DNA of 64,000 nucleotides from Saturnia japonica (Eukaryota > Arthropoda > Insecta > Lepidoptera > Saturniidae): positions 8,928,001 to 8,992,000 of the forward strand of contig CM065318.1 in the NCBI GenBank assembly GCA_033032175.1, in the 5' to 3' direction. Position 1 is the stretch's first letter. Every line of letters begins with the position of its first letter. The translations under genes and the position numbers were made by a program. The notes below the pieces were generated by a model, which saw only the letters and a program-made list of their open reading frames with translations, had not been told where the DNA came from and ran no database searches. This document shows positions 32,199 to 44,100 of the stretch, piece by piece.

Positions 32199-35100
32199 TT
32201 AAGATTTTGTAGGTTGTTTCTTAGCCGCTTCGGCCTCAGCTTCACTCTTCTCAAAATCGGCAATTAGTTTTTCAACTTCAGCACTTGTGAGCACTCTAAT
32301 TATTGTCTTGTTATCTTTCCGAGTTAGTGTAGCCATCTCCACTGCAAATAAAAAAGGTGAAAAAATTCTAATTATTACTCCATTACAGCCATTTCCTGCA
32401 TGTATTTTTCTCTACACTCAACACAAAAATCTCTAAAACATTGTTTCGTTACACATTTTTGTTCACCAAGCTTAATTTTATGGTGATGTCAATAATGTTT
32501 GTGTTTCTCGTGCCGGACGAAAAGATCTAAACTTTTCATACCTTCACACTGGTGAAGAGGAGCGGAATACAATATTTTTTCAACAACTCTCGAGAGCGCC
32601 GAATGACTCGCACGGTTTCTATTTTTGTTGCAGACAGCCAGATTTTGTGGAATAATACATATCTAATACTATTTAAGTAAGCAATTCTTTTATATATGCA
32701 TATAGGTATATGTAATTAGTATCTCCGTAACGGCTCTAACGCTCTGAATGAAATTTTGTATTTAGAAATTCTTGTACATTATACAATTTTATCTAATACC
32801 CGTGCGCGATAAGTTGAGACTCGCCTGGAATCCAACCCTCCGCCCGCTTCCCTATAACTTCCCCTCAAGCTCACGTGTTGTACTGTAGACAACGCCATTG
32901 ACTCGCCTGCAATCCAACCCTCCACCCGCTTCCCTATAACTTCCCCTCAAGCTCCAGTGTTGTACTGTAGACAACGCCATTTTTTTTAACATAATCCTTA
33001 ACAAAGTGAAGGATTCAGTAGCGACGAAGAACCCGAATTAGAAGGAGTAGAGGCACTTATCAATGACGATGACTAATGTTAATATTATAATAATAAATAC
33101 CTACATAAATTTAAACTGTGTTTTTATTAATTACAACATCACTTTTAGTAAACATAATTAAATGTAGAGTTAAAGTTTAGAATCGTTCCGCTCGCTAGTC
33201 GTTATTGATAAAGGTATGCCGCTCGGACGCAGGTAGCTGGGGCAACAAATCCTAAATGATATTTTGCATTATTTTCTTAACCTCTCCTTTATTATCTGTA
33301 ATTGACAAAGCCTATTTTACTGTTACAGAGAGACCAGCGCAGTTCCATAAGGCCTATAAGTGCGAGCGAGAGGTCTGATAAAAAAATATTTATGACTCAG
33401 GTCACACGCTTGTAATAGCTTCAAGTATAATAAATATAAGGCGGCGTTGTTCCGCGTACAGCACTCGCTACATTAAAAAAAATAGCAGAGACGAAGTCGC
33501 AGGTGGAAACTTGTGATATTTTTTGTGTACAGTAAAACCATGCGTCTGTGGCGTCACCGCCACCAGGACTCAACTTATTGCGCACGGGTAGATAGTAGTA
33601 GTAGAGTAAAACATTTATTTAAGATACTGACTAAAGCTCAGTTATCCAGATTATATTTTGTAAATATGATGGAACCGCGAAAAAAGTTTCCTTTGCGAAA
33701 TCGATATTCTATTTTAAATTCTGAATAAATATTATAATTTCGAGAAAGTAAATAGGGCTTTGTACTAGAAATGTATGTTTTCTCCTCGACACCAAATTCA
33801 CAATTTGAAAAACTGAAAGCATCTCTTCTACATTTGAAGGCATTTTTGTCATGATGTTTTGCTATTATTGGTAGCAAATATTTTACACGCTAAACAAGCC
33901 TATGAAGCAGAAGATAATCTCATAATATCTCTATATAAACAAAATTTGTTTTATGTAATGTGTAGAGAAAAACGACGTTTTTTTATGTATTTCAACAACT
34001 ATGCCACTTATCGGGACCAAAATTAGCCGCTCAGTGTTTGTTCTTGAAATTGGTTCAGTGTTTGTTCTTGAAATTGGTTCAGTGTTTTGGATATTACCGT
34101 AAACAAACATTGAGATATAAGGTTTTTATATATTAATACAGATTTTATTTTGCATATTATTCTGTCTTAATTATCATCTAGATCGATTTTTAAAGCTGAG
34201 ACTCCTCAGCCAACTTCACCTGCACTAGGTGCACCCTGCTGATGAATGAATGAGGAAATGGCAATAGCGGTATGGTTATTTTGCCTAACTGGGTTGCGAC
34301 CATCATCCATATGGTGAAAAGTTTGTCATAAACAACTTACTATTGTGTGTCGCGTTTTGGGATCAGCCTATGCAGATCCAGTTAAATTTATGAAGCCTGG
34401 CATGACAGTGTGGAAGTTTGATGGATAATCTCATGGTAGTCGCCATTGTGTTTAGGATTGTACTTACCATCAGGGACATAGCTGTCAATTTTACACACTA
34501 ATATAACATGTAAAATGCAGAATATTAGTGTACCTGAAGTATTGGGATGAACATTGTTATAATTAAAGAAACTCAATTATATTAATTAATATATAACCCT
34601 AAATACAGTGTAAACTCTTTATAACGTTATCCTTTATAATGATAAACTCCCTATAACGTTGAAGTGAGCCCAACTTGGTTGGTTTGCGTTAAAACCCACA
34701 TATTGAAACTCCACTCCATATAACGATAACTCTCTATAATGACAAAAAATGCTCAGTCCCTTGAGTTTCGTTATAAAGAGTTTACACTCTATAATTATAT
34801 ACAGTTACCTTTCTCTGGAGTAAGCTTGGTCATATCTAGAGTTTTACTGAGAACTTTGATAGCCAAAGCTTGAGCTTCAGCCAGTGTTGTCTCATTTTCT
34901 TTGTATTCTTGTTTTAAACTTGATACAGCAGCCTGAATAATATCAAAATTACAGATTATACTATTTATATTCAATCATACATTAGAAGATAGTATACATA
35001 TATTTGAAATTCTGTCTCTATCAGATGTACATACCCATCTTAAAATCTTACCTCTGTTATGTATACAGTGTAACTATATAAGAGTGGTTTTTTTACAACA

Positions 35101-36550
35101 TAATTAATCACATTACTCACTAATTTTACTACATATTAACCTATTGGCTCCCTTATGTCCCAAATATTTCCATAAAATTGGCATATATGCCATCTTCGAG
35201 AGTAGAGAATTAATGAACAAATAAAAAAAGTTATGCAATATCTGATTTAAGTTACGGCAATGTTAAACTACAATATAATTAACATTTAATTTTTTTATAC
35301 CACTAAGGTGGCAATCAAGCATATGGCCTGCCTGATGGTAAGTGTCTAACCTAGCTTATGGATGCTTGTAATACCTATGGTAAGTGATCACTAGCCATGT
35401 TACCAACTTTGAACCCCCTTACACCAAGGAGCTCTGCAAACCTAATGCACTGCAGGAACATGACACATGATTATTTGGTTATGATCTTCGGTAAGGTGGA
35501 GGAATTCCACCAGTCAGACTGCCCCAATAATTAAAATTTTATCTGTGCCCTACCTCTCTTGATATCTCTCATCATATTCATTATTATTGTTAAAACTTAC
35601 AGCACTGTTGTTTCCTATGCAGGTAGCTTTCCATCCACCATAGTTGCCACTGGGATCAGACTGGTAAAGCTGGTATCCATAATGTTTGTCCCATCCCATA
35701 TACAGAATTGAAACACCAAATGGTCGTTTACCTTCATAATGTATTAAAAAAGTATATACATATAAAAGGTTTAGAATTTATGCATAGTTTTATAGATTAT
35801 TAATGATGTGCATTTTTTGAATGAAAAATATATATTACTCATTAGAATATCAAGACACAAGAACAATACAGTCAGTGAAATAAAATTTAAATAACTTCAC
35901 TGACTATCTTAGTTATTGTTTAAGTGAAATATATTAAAATCCATAAAAAATACTCAAAATTATATTGTAATAGTGATTTAGCAAAAGTTTACCTCCATAT
36001 TGAGTATATGCCTGCTTTACATCACAAAGCCAGGATACAAGCTGTTCACATGGTATAGACTCTCCATATTGAAGCAAATACCTTTGAGCAATAAGTCTCA
36101 GTTCATTTGTTAACACATTAGCATCAGAAGTGATTCCAGCGACTGAGCACACCATATCATCATTCAACTTGTAAATTTTTTCAGAAAAGAACACTTCATC
36201 AAGTAGTTTGTTTGTATTTCTACGTTCAGCAGCAAGTAATATACCGTCGGTAGCCAAAATGCCTAGAGATGTTCCGGCATGACTGATCGCTTCCATTGCA
36301 TATTCAACCTGGTACAATCGTCCTGCAAAAAGAAAATATATATATATATAAAATTGAGCTCAGTTTATATTCATAAAGTAAGAAAAAATACAACGCACCT
36401 TCAGGCGAAAAAATTGTTGTTCGTGTATCATAACGTCGAGCCTATAAAAGAAAAACGATTGTTATGAATTAGAATGACCAAGCAAGATGATCATAACCTT
36501 TAACTGATTTGATTTTATACAATGTATTTTGTTTTTGTAACGCTTACCAT
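32199..36550 (-). CDS. PSMA4: Proteasome subunit alpha type-4
   Basis: Exons in transcript order 36548-36550, 36399-36441, 35993-36322, 35601-35731, 34809-34932 and 32199-32341 join in phase to 257 aa (human 261). It is one of the seven alpha subunits forming the outer rings and gate of the 20S proteasome, in cytosol and nucleus. The sequence is unmistakable: [120 protein letters not shown], then a charged tail ending [12 protein letters not shown]. It is alpha-type, with no propeptide or catalytic Thr1. The first coding exon supplies only ATG, followed at once by donor GTAAGC. A hAT-type insertion lies 126 bp upstream. A MITE, repeat A and an internally deleted TIR element occupy its introns. 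Confidence 0.96.
32797..33590. mobile_element. Internally deleted DNA transposon with 22-bp TIRs (PSMA4 intron)
   Basis: TACCCGTGCGCGATAAGTTG begins the left TIR (32797-32818); the right end (33569-33590), reverse-complemented, agrees at 21 of 22 bases. Inside, on the plus strand, a short open tail [20 protein letters not shown] ends at a stop at 33074-33076 and is followed by AATAAA-type sequence, as if only the acidic end of a transposase gene survives. An 82-bp tandem duplication sits just inside the left TIR. The superfamily is not determined; the flanks show at most a TA duplication. Confidence 0.6.
32818..32980. repeat. Tandem duplication, two 82-bp units
   Basis: Units start at 32818 and 32900 with 'gactcgcctg' and end '...gtagacaacgccatt'. 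They differ at only a few positions (for example 'ccgcccgc' versus 'ccacccgc'), so the duplication is recent. Confidence 0.85.
34606..34789. mobile_element. pogo/Tigger-like MITE, 184 bp (PSMA4 intron 5)
   Basis: AGTGTAAACTCTTTATAACG is perfectly inverted at the two ends (20 bp), with one mismatched outermost base, and TA flanks each side (34604-34605, 34790-34791). Subterminal 'ataacgtt'/'tataacgata' words repeat inside. The ends resemble Tigger/pogo elements. It ends 19 bp from PSMA4 exon 5, inside the intron next to the donor. Confidence 0.8.
35290..35530 (+). repeat. Interspersed repeat A, copy (PSMA4 intron 4)
   Basis: 'aaggtggcaatcaagcatat', 'gcctgcctgatggtaagtg', 'accaaggagctctgcaaacc' and 'ttccaccagtcagactgccc'. 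The same series occurs at 51635-51850, 53780-53905 and 59010-59150, all in this orientation. Confidence 0.75.
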
Positions 36551-36675
36551 ATTAGAAATAAAGTTGTTATCGTGTAGAATTAAAACTTTAGTAGTAATTT
36601 ATTTTGATGCAGAAAAATTGTTTCACTTTGCCGGACTCTTATATCGAACGATGACAATAAAATTTGACAAATAAA

Positions 36676-38118
36676 CAGGGTCTACAGATTGAATTTTTGA
36701 AATTTCCCCATGGCGTCTAAAATATTTCCCCAAAATGATACGATTTCAGCAACTTTTCCCCAAATAACTTATATTTGCCTATTCTTTTAAACTTTAGTTT
36801 ATTTTTAGTGGCAGCTTTAAGAGGTGCGGATATATAAGTGTTCAGAAACAAAAGTCCAATTCATAAAACCATCGTACTTATGCTAAAATTGTAAGTATTG
36901 TTTTTTAACTTTTTTTAATTAAAAACGTATTCTGAACAGATAAACAAAAAAATATGGCTTTATGGGAGTCACATTTACTTTCTTCGTGCGTTCTTCTCTG
37001 TTCTACTGATTTCCTATCAGATGGCTATAGTAACTTTAGAAATAGATAACAGAGCTATTAAGCGGCTTAGTATATAACAAAAGTATAACTACAGGAACAT
37101 AATTTATTAATTTCATATCATTTACGAAATATAAATTTTCTCTTCCATAAAAATTAAAGAATATAGAGATTATTATCGTAATTCGTATTGTAATATTGAG
37201 TGAAAAAAACGTGAAAAGCTCTCTCTCTCTCTCTCTCAAACATAAAGGTAATTAGTTACTTGCTTGTATATGCGCACGTTACATTAATGTCGGGCGAATA
37301 TTGCCATTGTTAACAATAATAAACCCTAACCGACAGTAGAATAATAGTGTCTTCAATAATTTGTTACATATTACGTATGAATAATGCATTACACTATACG
37401 TTGTTGTAATAATTACCATCTTTGAATCTCTGAATGCTAAAATAAAGGGAATTTGAAGAGAAAGTTACAGTATGTCATCCAACACAGACGGTACAGTCAA
37501 TTTATCAAGCGACTTTAAAAGAATTAAAAAAATTCTAAAACCAGTATGTGTACATTGAATTAAAATATCAGAGATGCCATTTGTAGAAGTAGGGTTTATA
37601 ACCATAAGTACGTGTACGTATCGTATATATCGTACATTTACGACAATTACATGATTTTAACTATAAGAATTCAAAAAATGGGTCCTGTGGAGCAGAAATT
37701 AGTAAACTACTGTAGTTTTGGTCCAATGTAGGGAAATACGAATGAATTCGAAATTGCAAGTGTTACGTGTATTCACATAACGAATGCTCTGTAAATTAAT
37801 ACTGTGTCTATGTCATATTATCTATGGTCTGTTTAAAATATGACACCTACAACTCAAGTAGTGTTTTTCAATTAATGGTAAACTCCGTCATCAATAATTA
37901 AGCATGCTCTACAACCTGACGTGCAACAATCGACATCAAGTACGATAAATGTCACGCTTAGGTGTGAACTCTGAGTAGAAATAGAAGTTAGTAGTACGGC
38001 TATGCAGATAAAGTTCTTCCCCAAAAACTTTCCCCATCATTTTCGTTTCCCCAAAATTTCTTTAGCGACATTACTTTTCCCCAAAATGGGAAAAAGACAA
38101 CCCAATTTGCAGATCCTG
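36676..38118. mobile_element. Non-autonomous hAT-type element, 1.44 kb, upstream of PSMA4
   Basis: The left end CAGGGTCTACAGATTG and the reverse complement of the right end CAGGATCTGCAAATTG are inverted repeats (13 of 16). Flanking 8-bp sequences CAAATAAA (36668-36675) and CAATTAAA (38119-38126) match at 7 of 8, the hAT duplication length. Both subterminal zones carry several 'tttccccaaaat' words. A short frame at 37472-37555 (start MSSNTDGTVNLSSDFKRIKK) followed by a GTATGT donor-like site may be a first transposase exon; no catalytic region was seen. Confidence 0.75.
37218..37236. repeat. (CT)n microsatellite
   Basis: About nine CT units inside the hAT-type element. The 67-codon minus-strand frame crossing it is not a gene. 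Confidence 0.8.
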
Positions 38119-38993
38119 CAATTAAATGAATAAAATTGACTTGTGACTTAATTATCAAGACCACTACTCACTAGAGCCACTGCCCGTTGAGCCAACATTT
38201 TTATACTAATAGGTCTCTGAAATTATGTTAAATAAAATAGTGGCAGATAAACTAAATAAAAAAACGTTTAAGAGGTACCTAATCTAAAACTAATACTGCT
38301 ATTATTTTTCCATGAAATATGAATAGCCGTAAAAATGAAGGCTCTTTTTAATTCAAATGCCATAGATTTACAAACTTTCTACAACAAATCCAGATAACTA
38401 TACAATATTCAATAGTGAACATAGAATTTAGAAAACATAAAAGTTGTTACCGTAGAATAGGATGACTAGGGGTTGAGGTCTGAATAGGAACAAAAGCGGG
38501 AAAACAATTTGGAGTATATTATAATAAAAAATAATATAAGATTCAAAATGTCAATTACCTGCTTATACCCAATAGTAGAATATTTAATTTCTAATTAGAC
38601 ATCAACAATACGACGTGAAGATTGTCAGAGTGATGCTAATTATTGCTTTGAAAAAGGGCGTTCGTGCTTGGAAATTTGTTACGCCTAAATACTTAACGTA
38701 GGTTTAGTCAGAAAAAATCAGATGGTTTTGCCTTAGAAATGCTTAATGGAATAGTAAAATAGATATTTCTGAAGCTGAACAAATTTCTGATAAGCTCCTA
38801 TTTTTATGAATTAAGCTTGATGGTATGTTCAAATATTGTCATACAATAACACTTCACAAATCAACTCCAAACTTCACTATGTACCTAGTGTATTTTATTA
38901 ATATTCTTAAAACCAATTATCTTGAGCCTCATAGTAATTTAGATTATGTTTTGATACTAATAGAAACGATAGAGGCGTGAATATGAACGGCTA

Positions 38994-39196
38994 GCGTTTT
39001 TTTAATAAATAGAAATAATTAAGAATAGTGTAAATAAGAAAAAAATGTATTTTATTGTAAATAGCGATAGATATAAGTAGAAGGATTATCATTTGATAAT
39101 ATCTTAAAAAGCACTCCATGCTTTTTTGACAATAAAATACATTATTTTCTTATCACACTATTCTCAATTTATATTTATTAAAAAAACACTATTCTT
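38994..39196. repeat. Foldback (hairpin) element, about 200 bp
   Basis: The left arm (38994-39062) and right arm (39128-39196) are nearly perfect reverse complements over about 65-70 bp, for example 'acaataaaatacat' in the right arm against 'atgtattttattgt' in the left, separated by about 65 bp. There is no coding capacity. It has a MITE-like or inverted-duplication origin. Two direct copies of 'ttttagttg.attttctata' follow at about 39230 and 39297. Confidence 0.7.
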
Positions 39197-40084
39197 AATC
39201 CAAATTTATTAAACTTTATTTTCTATTTTTTAGTTGTATTTTCTATAAAACGCGTGTTTTTTTGTTTTTTAAAACTATTATTTATTAATAATTTTTTAGT
39301 TGGATTTTCTATAAAAGCGTGTTTTCAATAAAATCGGGAAATCTTTGATGTTTATTCTAATTCAATCATTTATCCGAGAAATGAGCAATTTGGGCGCCTG
39401 CTGCTTACCTTGGATGTGATAGCCAGTCCTCAGGTTCCCTCTCCGAAAATTTCATCTTATTCAAAGTCGGTAACTTATCCGATAAATAGGTGGTCGGCGC
39501 GTCTGGTAGTGCCTTCTTGGTCTTCAAGCAAAGACACTACCAGTTTAGGAAAACAAAAAATAGCTAATCCTGATTATCCTAGTAAGGATAACGGGTCTAA
39601 CTGTTTGAAATATTGAATTGTCATTAGTCCTTGATAAGTATGCCAAATCTAGAGTTAATCCAACATTTTGAAGAGGGTCAAAATCATCTTCAAAGTTTCC
39701 GTTACATACATACATACTAACATACATATGAAGCTAATAATAAAAAAGCGTTTTAAAAATATGCTCGCGGTGCTTGATAATTATTTTGCTGCCGAATTAT
39801 TAAAAAAATGTGATATCTCCTAAGATACTCATTTAAATCAATTACTGTAAAGGGCAATTTTGATCAAAATTAAATACTTGTGTTGAATAACGTATTTATT
39901 TCTAGGATTAATACCATGTTTATAAAAATACTTTCGCAAATAATTCATTTTATTACCATAAAAAAGGTTATATTGAGTAAACCTTAAAAGATAGTCATAT
40001 GCTATCTATCGCAGACTTTTTTTAGAAATTTTTAAGAGAAACAATCCTGTCACACATGATTGTTACCTAATTTTAACCATTTAC

Positions 40085-40225
40085 GCAGCGAACTCAATGG
40101 AAACTCTCAAAAGAAATAAAATTTGCCCGTTTTTCCAACATATTTCATTGATACTCCGCTCTTATTGCAGTAGTTCCTGAGATTAGTGTATTAACCAAAC
40201 AAACTCTTCAGCTTTATAATGTTAC
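40085..40225 (+). repeat. Interspersed repeat H, copy 2
   Basis: Counterpart of 392-613: 'gatactccgctcttattg', 'ttcctgagattagtg' and 'aaactcttcagctttataat'. From 39330 to 40080 I see no gene. Confidence 0.6.
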
Positions 40226-40499
40226 GACCTGTTACAAACCGATTAAAAAGATAGAAAAATCCTGTTCCCGAAATATCTCGAAGCAACTACAAACTTCTCA
40301 GGATTTCTAAATAATGTTCGCGTCATAAACAACCGCGGCGCATGTTTGTGTAAATATCGCAGTTTATACACGCATGTATAAGGCTTATCGCCTCGATTAC
40401 GTCATTGAGTAGGCATTGAAAGTAAACATCAAGAAATGCTTCACGATGTTTCTGCGGTCGTTTAGTGTAGGTATATAAGCAACTACGGCGCTTATTACA

Positions 40500-40600
40500 A
40501 AATACCAAGTTTGGTGAAGATGTAAAAGCCGCAGCGGCTTGAGGGCCCCTAAGGCTAACAGTGTGGTCAGATCTAGAAAAAAAAATATTACAAAGCGATA
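40500..40600 (+). repeat. Repeat G1, copy 2
   Basis: 'ggtgaagatgtaaaagccgc', 'agcggcttgagggccc' and 'tcagatctagaaaaaa', as at 27280-27440. The opposite-strand frames at 40323-40726 are shadows of it. Confidence 0.55.
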
Positions 40601-40739
40601 ACAACGAGCCACAAAAGGAAGCGAAACCACAGTGTTGTGAGTTCGTGTAATTTGTAACTGTGTGCAATTGAAATAAATCTTCTTCACGTCAATCATCGGA
40701 ATTTTTAATACCCACGGGTGTAACAATACTATTATTATA

Positions 40740-41108
40740 GATTAAGTGAGTTCAACATTTTTTGAATAAAATCAGATTGAGTTTTCAAACATGTGTCAAA
40801 ATTTAATTTAAATCACAAGCACTTAGGAGTATTGATATCAACTTCGAAGCAAATCACCGCCAAAATATCTTTCTACCCATTTTTATCCCCGTCAGGGGAT
40901 GAATTTCAATAAAATACGAAAAACGTCTTCCATCAATTCTGTTAAAAAAGGTTTGTGCAAAATTTGAACTAGATTGGACCTTTCTTATCGGATCCCTACG
41001 TCATACAAAGAACACACCCTCTAAGTTTTAGGTTTCTACGTTCAGCGGTTTAGGCTGTGCATTGATCCGTCAGTGAGTCATTCAGGACAAAGCATTTTAT
41101 ATGTATAG
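40740..41108 (+). repeat. Interspersed repeat C, copy 2
   Basis: About 370 bp collinear with 15696-16105 but lacking an internal segment of 60-70 bp. Divergence appears low, suggesting fairly recent activity. Confidence 0.8.
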
Positions 41109-41619
41109 ATTACGTACATACGTAGTACGTATATCTATTTTATCTGGCCAGGAGTTACCACGCCATAAATCGTGGGATCGCTGACTATGCAGATTACTAC
41201 CACGAGAAACGACGGTGTGATACTTGATTATTAGTTTTAATTAATTTTAAGTTAGTCTTGTTTAAGAGCCATAAGTGTAAACACCTATTATAATCCTATG
41301 AAAATAAATCTTTGTTTTAATTTAAACTCGTTCGCCTATCATAACTACGATATATATATTTAATAATTATAATACGATATATTTTGTAAGATAAAGTAAC
41401 AATCCAAATAAGTAGTGACGATAGCAGTAAACAATTTCGGATACTTTTGGGGTGCTTAAATGGCTTACGTTGAGAGACGCTTAGAGCTTACGTAAACTAT
41501 AAGAGATAGATATATCAAATGAATGTACTACATAACTGTAGATTTAAAAAAACATGTGTGCGCAGTTCACACGCGTTAGATGTGAAACCTTCAGAAAATG
41601 GAAATATCGTCTTTTAACA

Positions 41620-41765
41620 TACATACATACATAAATCACGTCTATTTCCCAACGGGGTAGGCAGAGACCACGTCCTTCCACCTGCTACGATCCTGGCATA
41701 CCTCTTTCACTTCTTCAACATTCATTAATCTTTTCATGCATGCTCGTCGGTTTAGAGTACTCTTA
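41620..41765 (+). repeat. Interspersed repeat beginning with (CATA)n
   Basis: 'acatacatacatacataaat' followed by 'cccaacggggtaggcagaga' and 'ttcatgcatgctcgtcgg'. I recognise the 'ggggtaggcagaga' block as common in lepidopteran genomes; class unknown. Confidence 0.5.
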
Positions 41766-42129
41766 GGTAAGGTAAGGCCTTTCTTCTTTAAATATTCTAA
41801 ATCTTTTAAAAATTATAAATCAGCTGGACTCGAACTGTTTACCACTGGTACTGTACATATAACGGTGCGTACATGTCTAGTCGTCTCACACCGCTAGTTC
41901 AATGAGACGACGATCATAAATATGAAAAACAGGACTTGCATTAATTACGTATAATGTAAATGTATTTTATCTGTTTGCCTCTTTTTAGTGTCGGTTTTTC
42001 GTTTCATCGTGTCAAATAACAACGATAATCAAGATGTTTTAACATCAAAAGACCTAGTTAAAAATCAGCAATATCATATTTTACTCGTCCGAGGGTCACC
42101 CACAGTATGCATTTTTGTCTTTAAAATAA

Positions 42130-42230
42130 CAGGGGAGGCAGCGGGGGTAAAACGATTCACGCGTGAACTCGACCGACGGCAATCTGTAATCGACGGGAGT
42201 GGAGCCGCGAGCACAGCTAGTTGTAAGTAT
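42130..42230 (-). repeat. RTE-type tail, inverted fragment
   Basis: The reverse complement starts 'acaactagctgtgctcgcgg' and continues 'ctccactcccgtcgattaca', i.e. the family head. It explains the 95-codon frame at 41988-42275, which I do not annotate. Confidence 0.6.
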
Positions 42231-42711
42231 ATTACGGTTTTCACAACCCTATGTCTTTTCTCTATTCACCCCTGATCTGTTGCAATTCATCCCAGGTCAA
42301 GTAAATAGGAATAACCTTTGATCGTTTAATTAATAAAAGGGAACAACGTATATTTTGGTAAAAACTTGATTTATTACTGTACTTATATTTTTCAATATTT
42401 TCGGTATATTCTTATAGTTTAGTCAACCAGAGATACATAAAATACACAAACAACGTCAGTTCGTTATGAAATTAAAGCGTGAAGTTTCGTCCCTATTTAG
42501 TAACTACCCACTTTTATTTTGCAAAGGATAATAATTAGTATTAATATTATAGACATAGAACGTACCTACATATAAAACACCTAATTATTTTTATATACAT
42601 ATTAACTTGAAAATTAAATAAAACGTTCTATATAACACTAAAGTAAACATGTTATTTAGATTTTTCTTTATATTAAACCATAGCACGGTTATATTTTAAC
42701 ACGGTTTAATT

Positions 42712-42965
42712 AACTAACTGTGTCCTCGGCTTCCCTCACGTGGACTACAGAATGCCATCGATCGGACACACGCGCGAGTGGTGCTACCCTCGCTCCCGAT
42801 TATTTGCTTATTGTGGGTGACCTCAGAAAATAGACATAATTATGGTCTCGCTGACTATTTTGTAGGTCTTTTAATTATCTGCAATTATGTAGTACATTAA
42901 TTTGATATATCTGTTATGGTTTCCTCAGCGTTAGCCATTTAAGTACCCGAATTGATTCACTATGA
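42712..42965 (+). repeat. RTE-type tail element
   Basis: It starts 'taactgtgtcctcggcttcc', continues 'cacgtggactacagaatgcc' and contains 'gtagtacattaatttgat'; collinear with 27784 and 52387 but 3' truncated. Confidence 0.65.
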
Positions 42966-43204
42966 CGCATTCACGCATTCCAGTAGTGTGCCCTGCTTGC
43001 CGCCAATGAAGATCTGCATAAACGTGATGTAAATTGAATAACTTGGCTGCTGACTTAACCAACACATGTAATGTACAGAGCCGCACGCACGGTGGTTCGT
43101 CTACATACAAAAGTTCGGACGTAGGGTATTTATCTACTTAAAATCGTCATTTCACAAAACTTTTAATGCTATTCCGATTAGTCTAATAAAAAGCAACACA
43201 TATT

Positions 43205-43300
43205 AATCAGTCGTCTGCCTGTATCCCCGAAGGTTAGGCAGTGGTGTACTAAAATATACACCCACAATTCGCCGGGTATGTTTTTCCTTGTTCCTTCAAT
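43205..43300 (-). repeat. SINE-1 fragment, inverted
   Basis: 'gtatccccgaaggttaggca' and 'attcgccgggtatgttttt' are the reverse complement of the 3' half of the copy at 58715-58990. Confidence 0.65.
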
Positions 43301-43311
43301 CATATTCTTAT

Positions 43312-43615
43312 ACTAGCTGTACTCGCGGCATGTACAGAATGCCGTCGAAATGTCGGAATTGATTCACTATTACCATTTTTTTTATTTGCGCGAACCACGA
43401 ATTAAAATAAATGAGGCCAAGATAAGTTTAACATCATCTATTTATCTGCCAGTGAAAGTCCAGTCGAAATCGGTCCAACTGCCTCGAAGATTAGCCAGAA
43501 CAAACAGAGACACAGTCAGACAATTTTTTTAAAATATTTTTTTATAGGTATCGTTTAAAAGTACTTTCATATGCAGTTAGTAAAAAGCTGTTATTTTGAC
43601 ATAATAAAAATAACA
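43312..43615 (+). repeat. RTE-type tail element, internally shortened
   Basis: 'tactagctgtactcgcggca', 'gaaatcggtccaactgcctc', 'ttagccagaacaaacagaga' and 'aagctgttattttgacataa'. Directly followed by a LINE remnant. Confidence 0.65.
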
Positions 43616-43624
43616 AAGCCTTTA

Positions 43625-44100
43625 TTTCCTAAAATTGGGTATACTGTTTAACAGTAAAAGTAAATACAAATTTTGGCGAATGAGTTTATAAGATATCCTG
43701 TAATTCGGCGTGACTTTTGGCATAGGGCTTCTCCAGCTCTTTCCATTTGTGCTATAAACCTCTGCAAGTCTGGATCATTCCATCGTGTTTTTGGGTGCCT
43801 CTGTCTTCTAGTCACATATTTTGTATACCATATTATGGACACTTGTTTACTCCATTTATTTACATTACATTACATCTTAGCATAATATATCCTGACCAGC
43901 TCCATTTCAAACGATTTATACGAGTTATTATATCTGTAGCTTTGGTTTTACGTCTTATCACAATATTTCTGATTTCTGACATGCTTCTTTCCATTGCCCT
44001 TTGACTATTTGCAAGTCTTTCTCTATGATTGTCAGTTAGAAACCATGTTTCGCACCCATATGTTATACATGTTTGTATCTTTACTCTTCATTATTTCTTT
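43625..44100 (-). repeat. Decayed endonuclease-RT LINE, 3' part
   Basis: The minus strand, with frame changes, reads like the end of the reverse-transcriptase ORF: NSQRAMERSMSEIRN, then RLKWSWSGYIM, then a KTRWNDPDLQRF stretch. The remnant is non-functional. Confidence 0.6.

Noticed and set aside
41988..42275. 95-codon plus-strand frame starting MSVFRFIVSN
   Set aside because: Its middle is an inverted RTE-type tail; the rest has no family resemblance.
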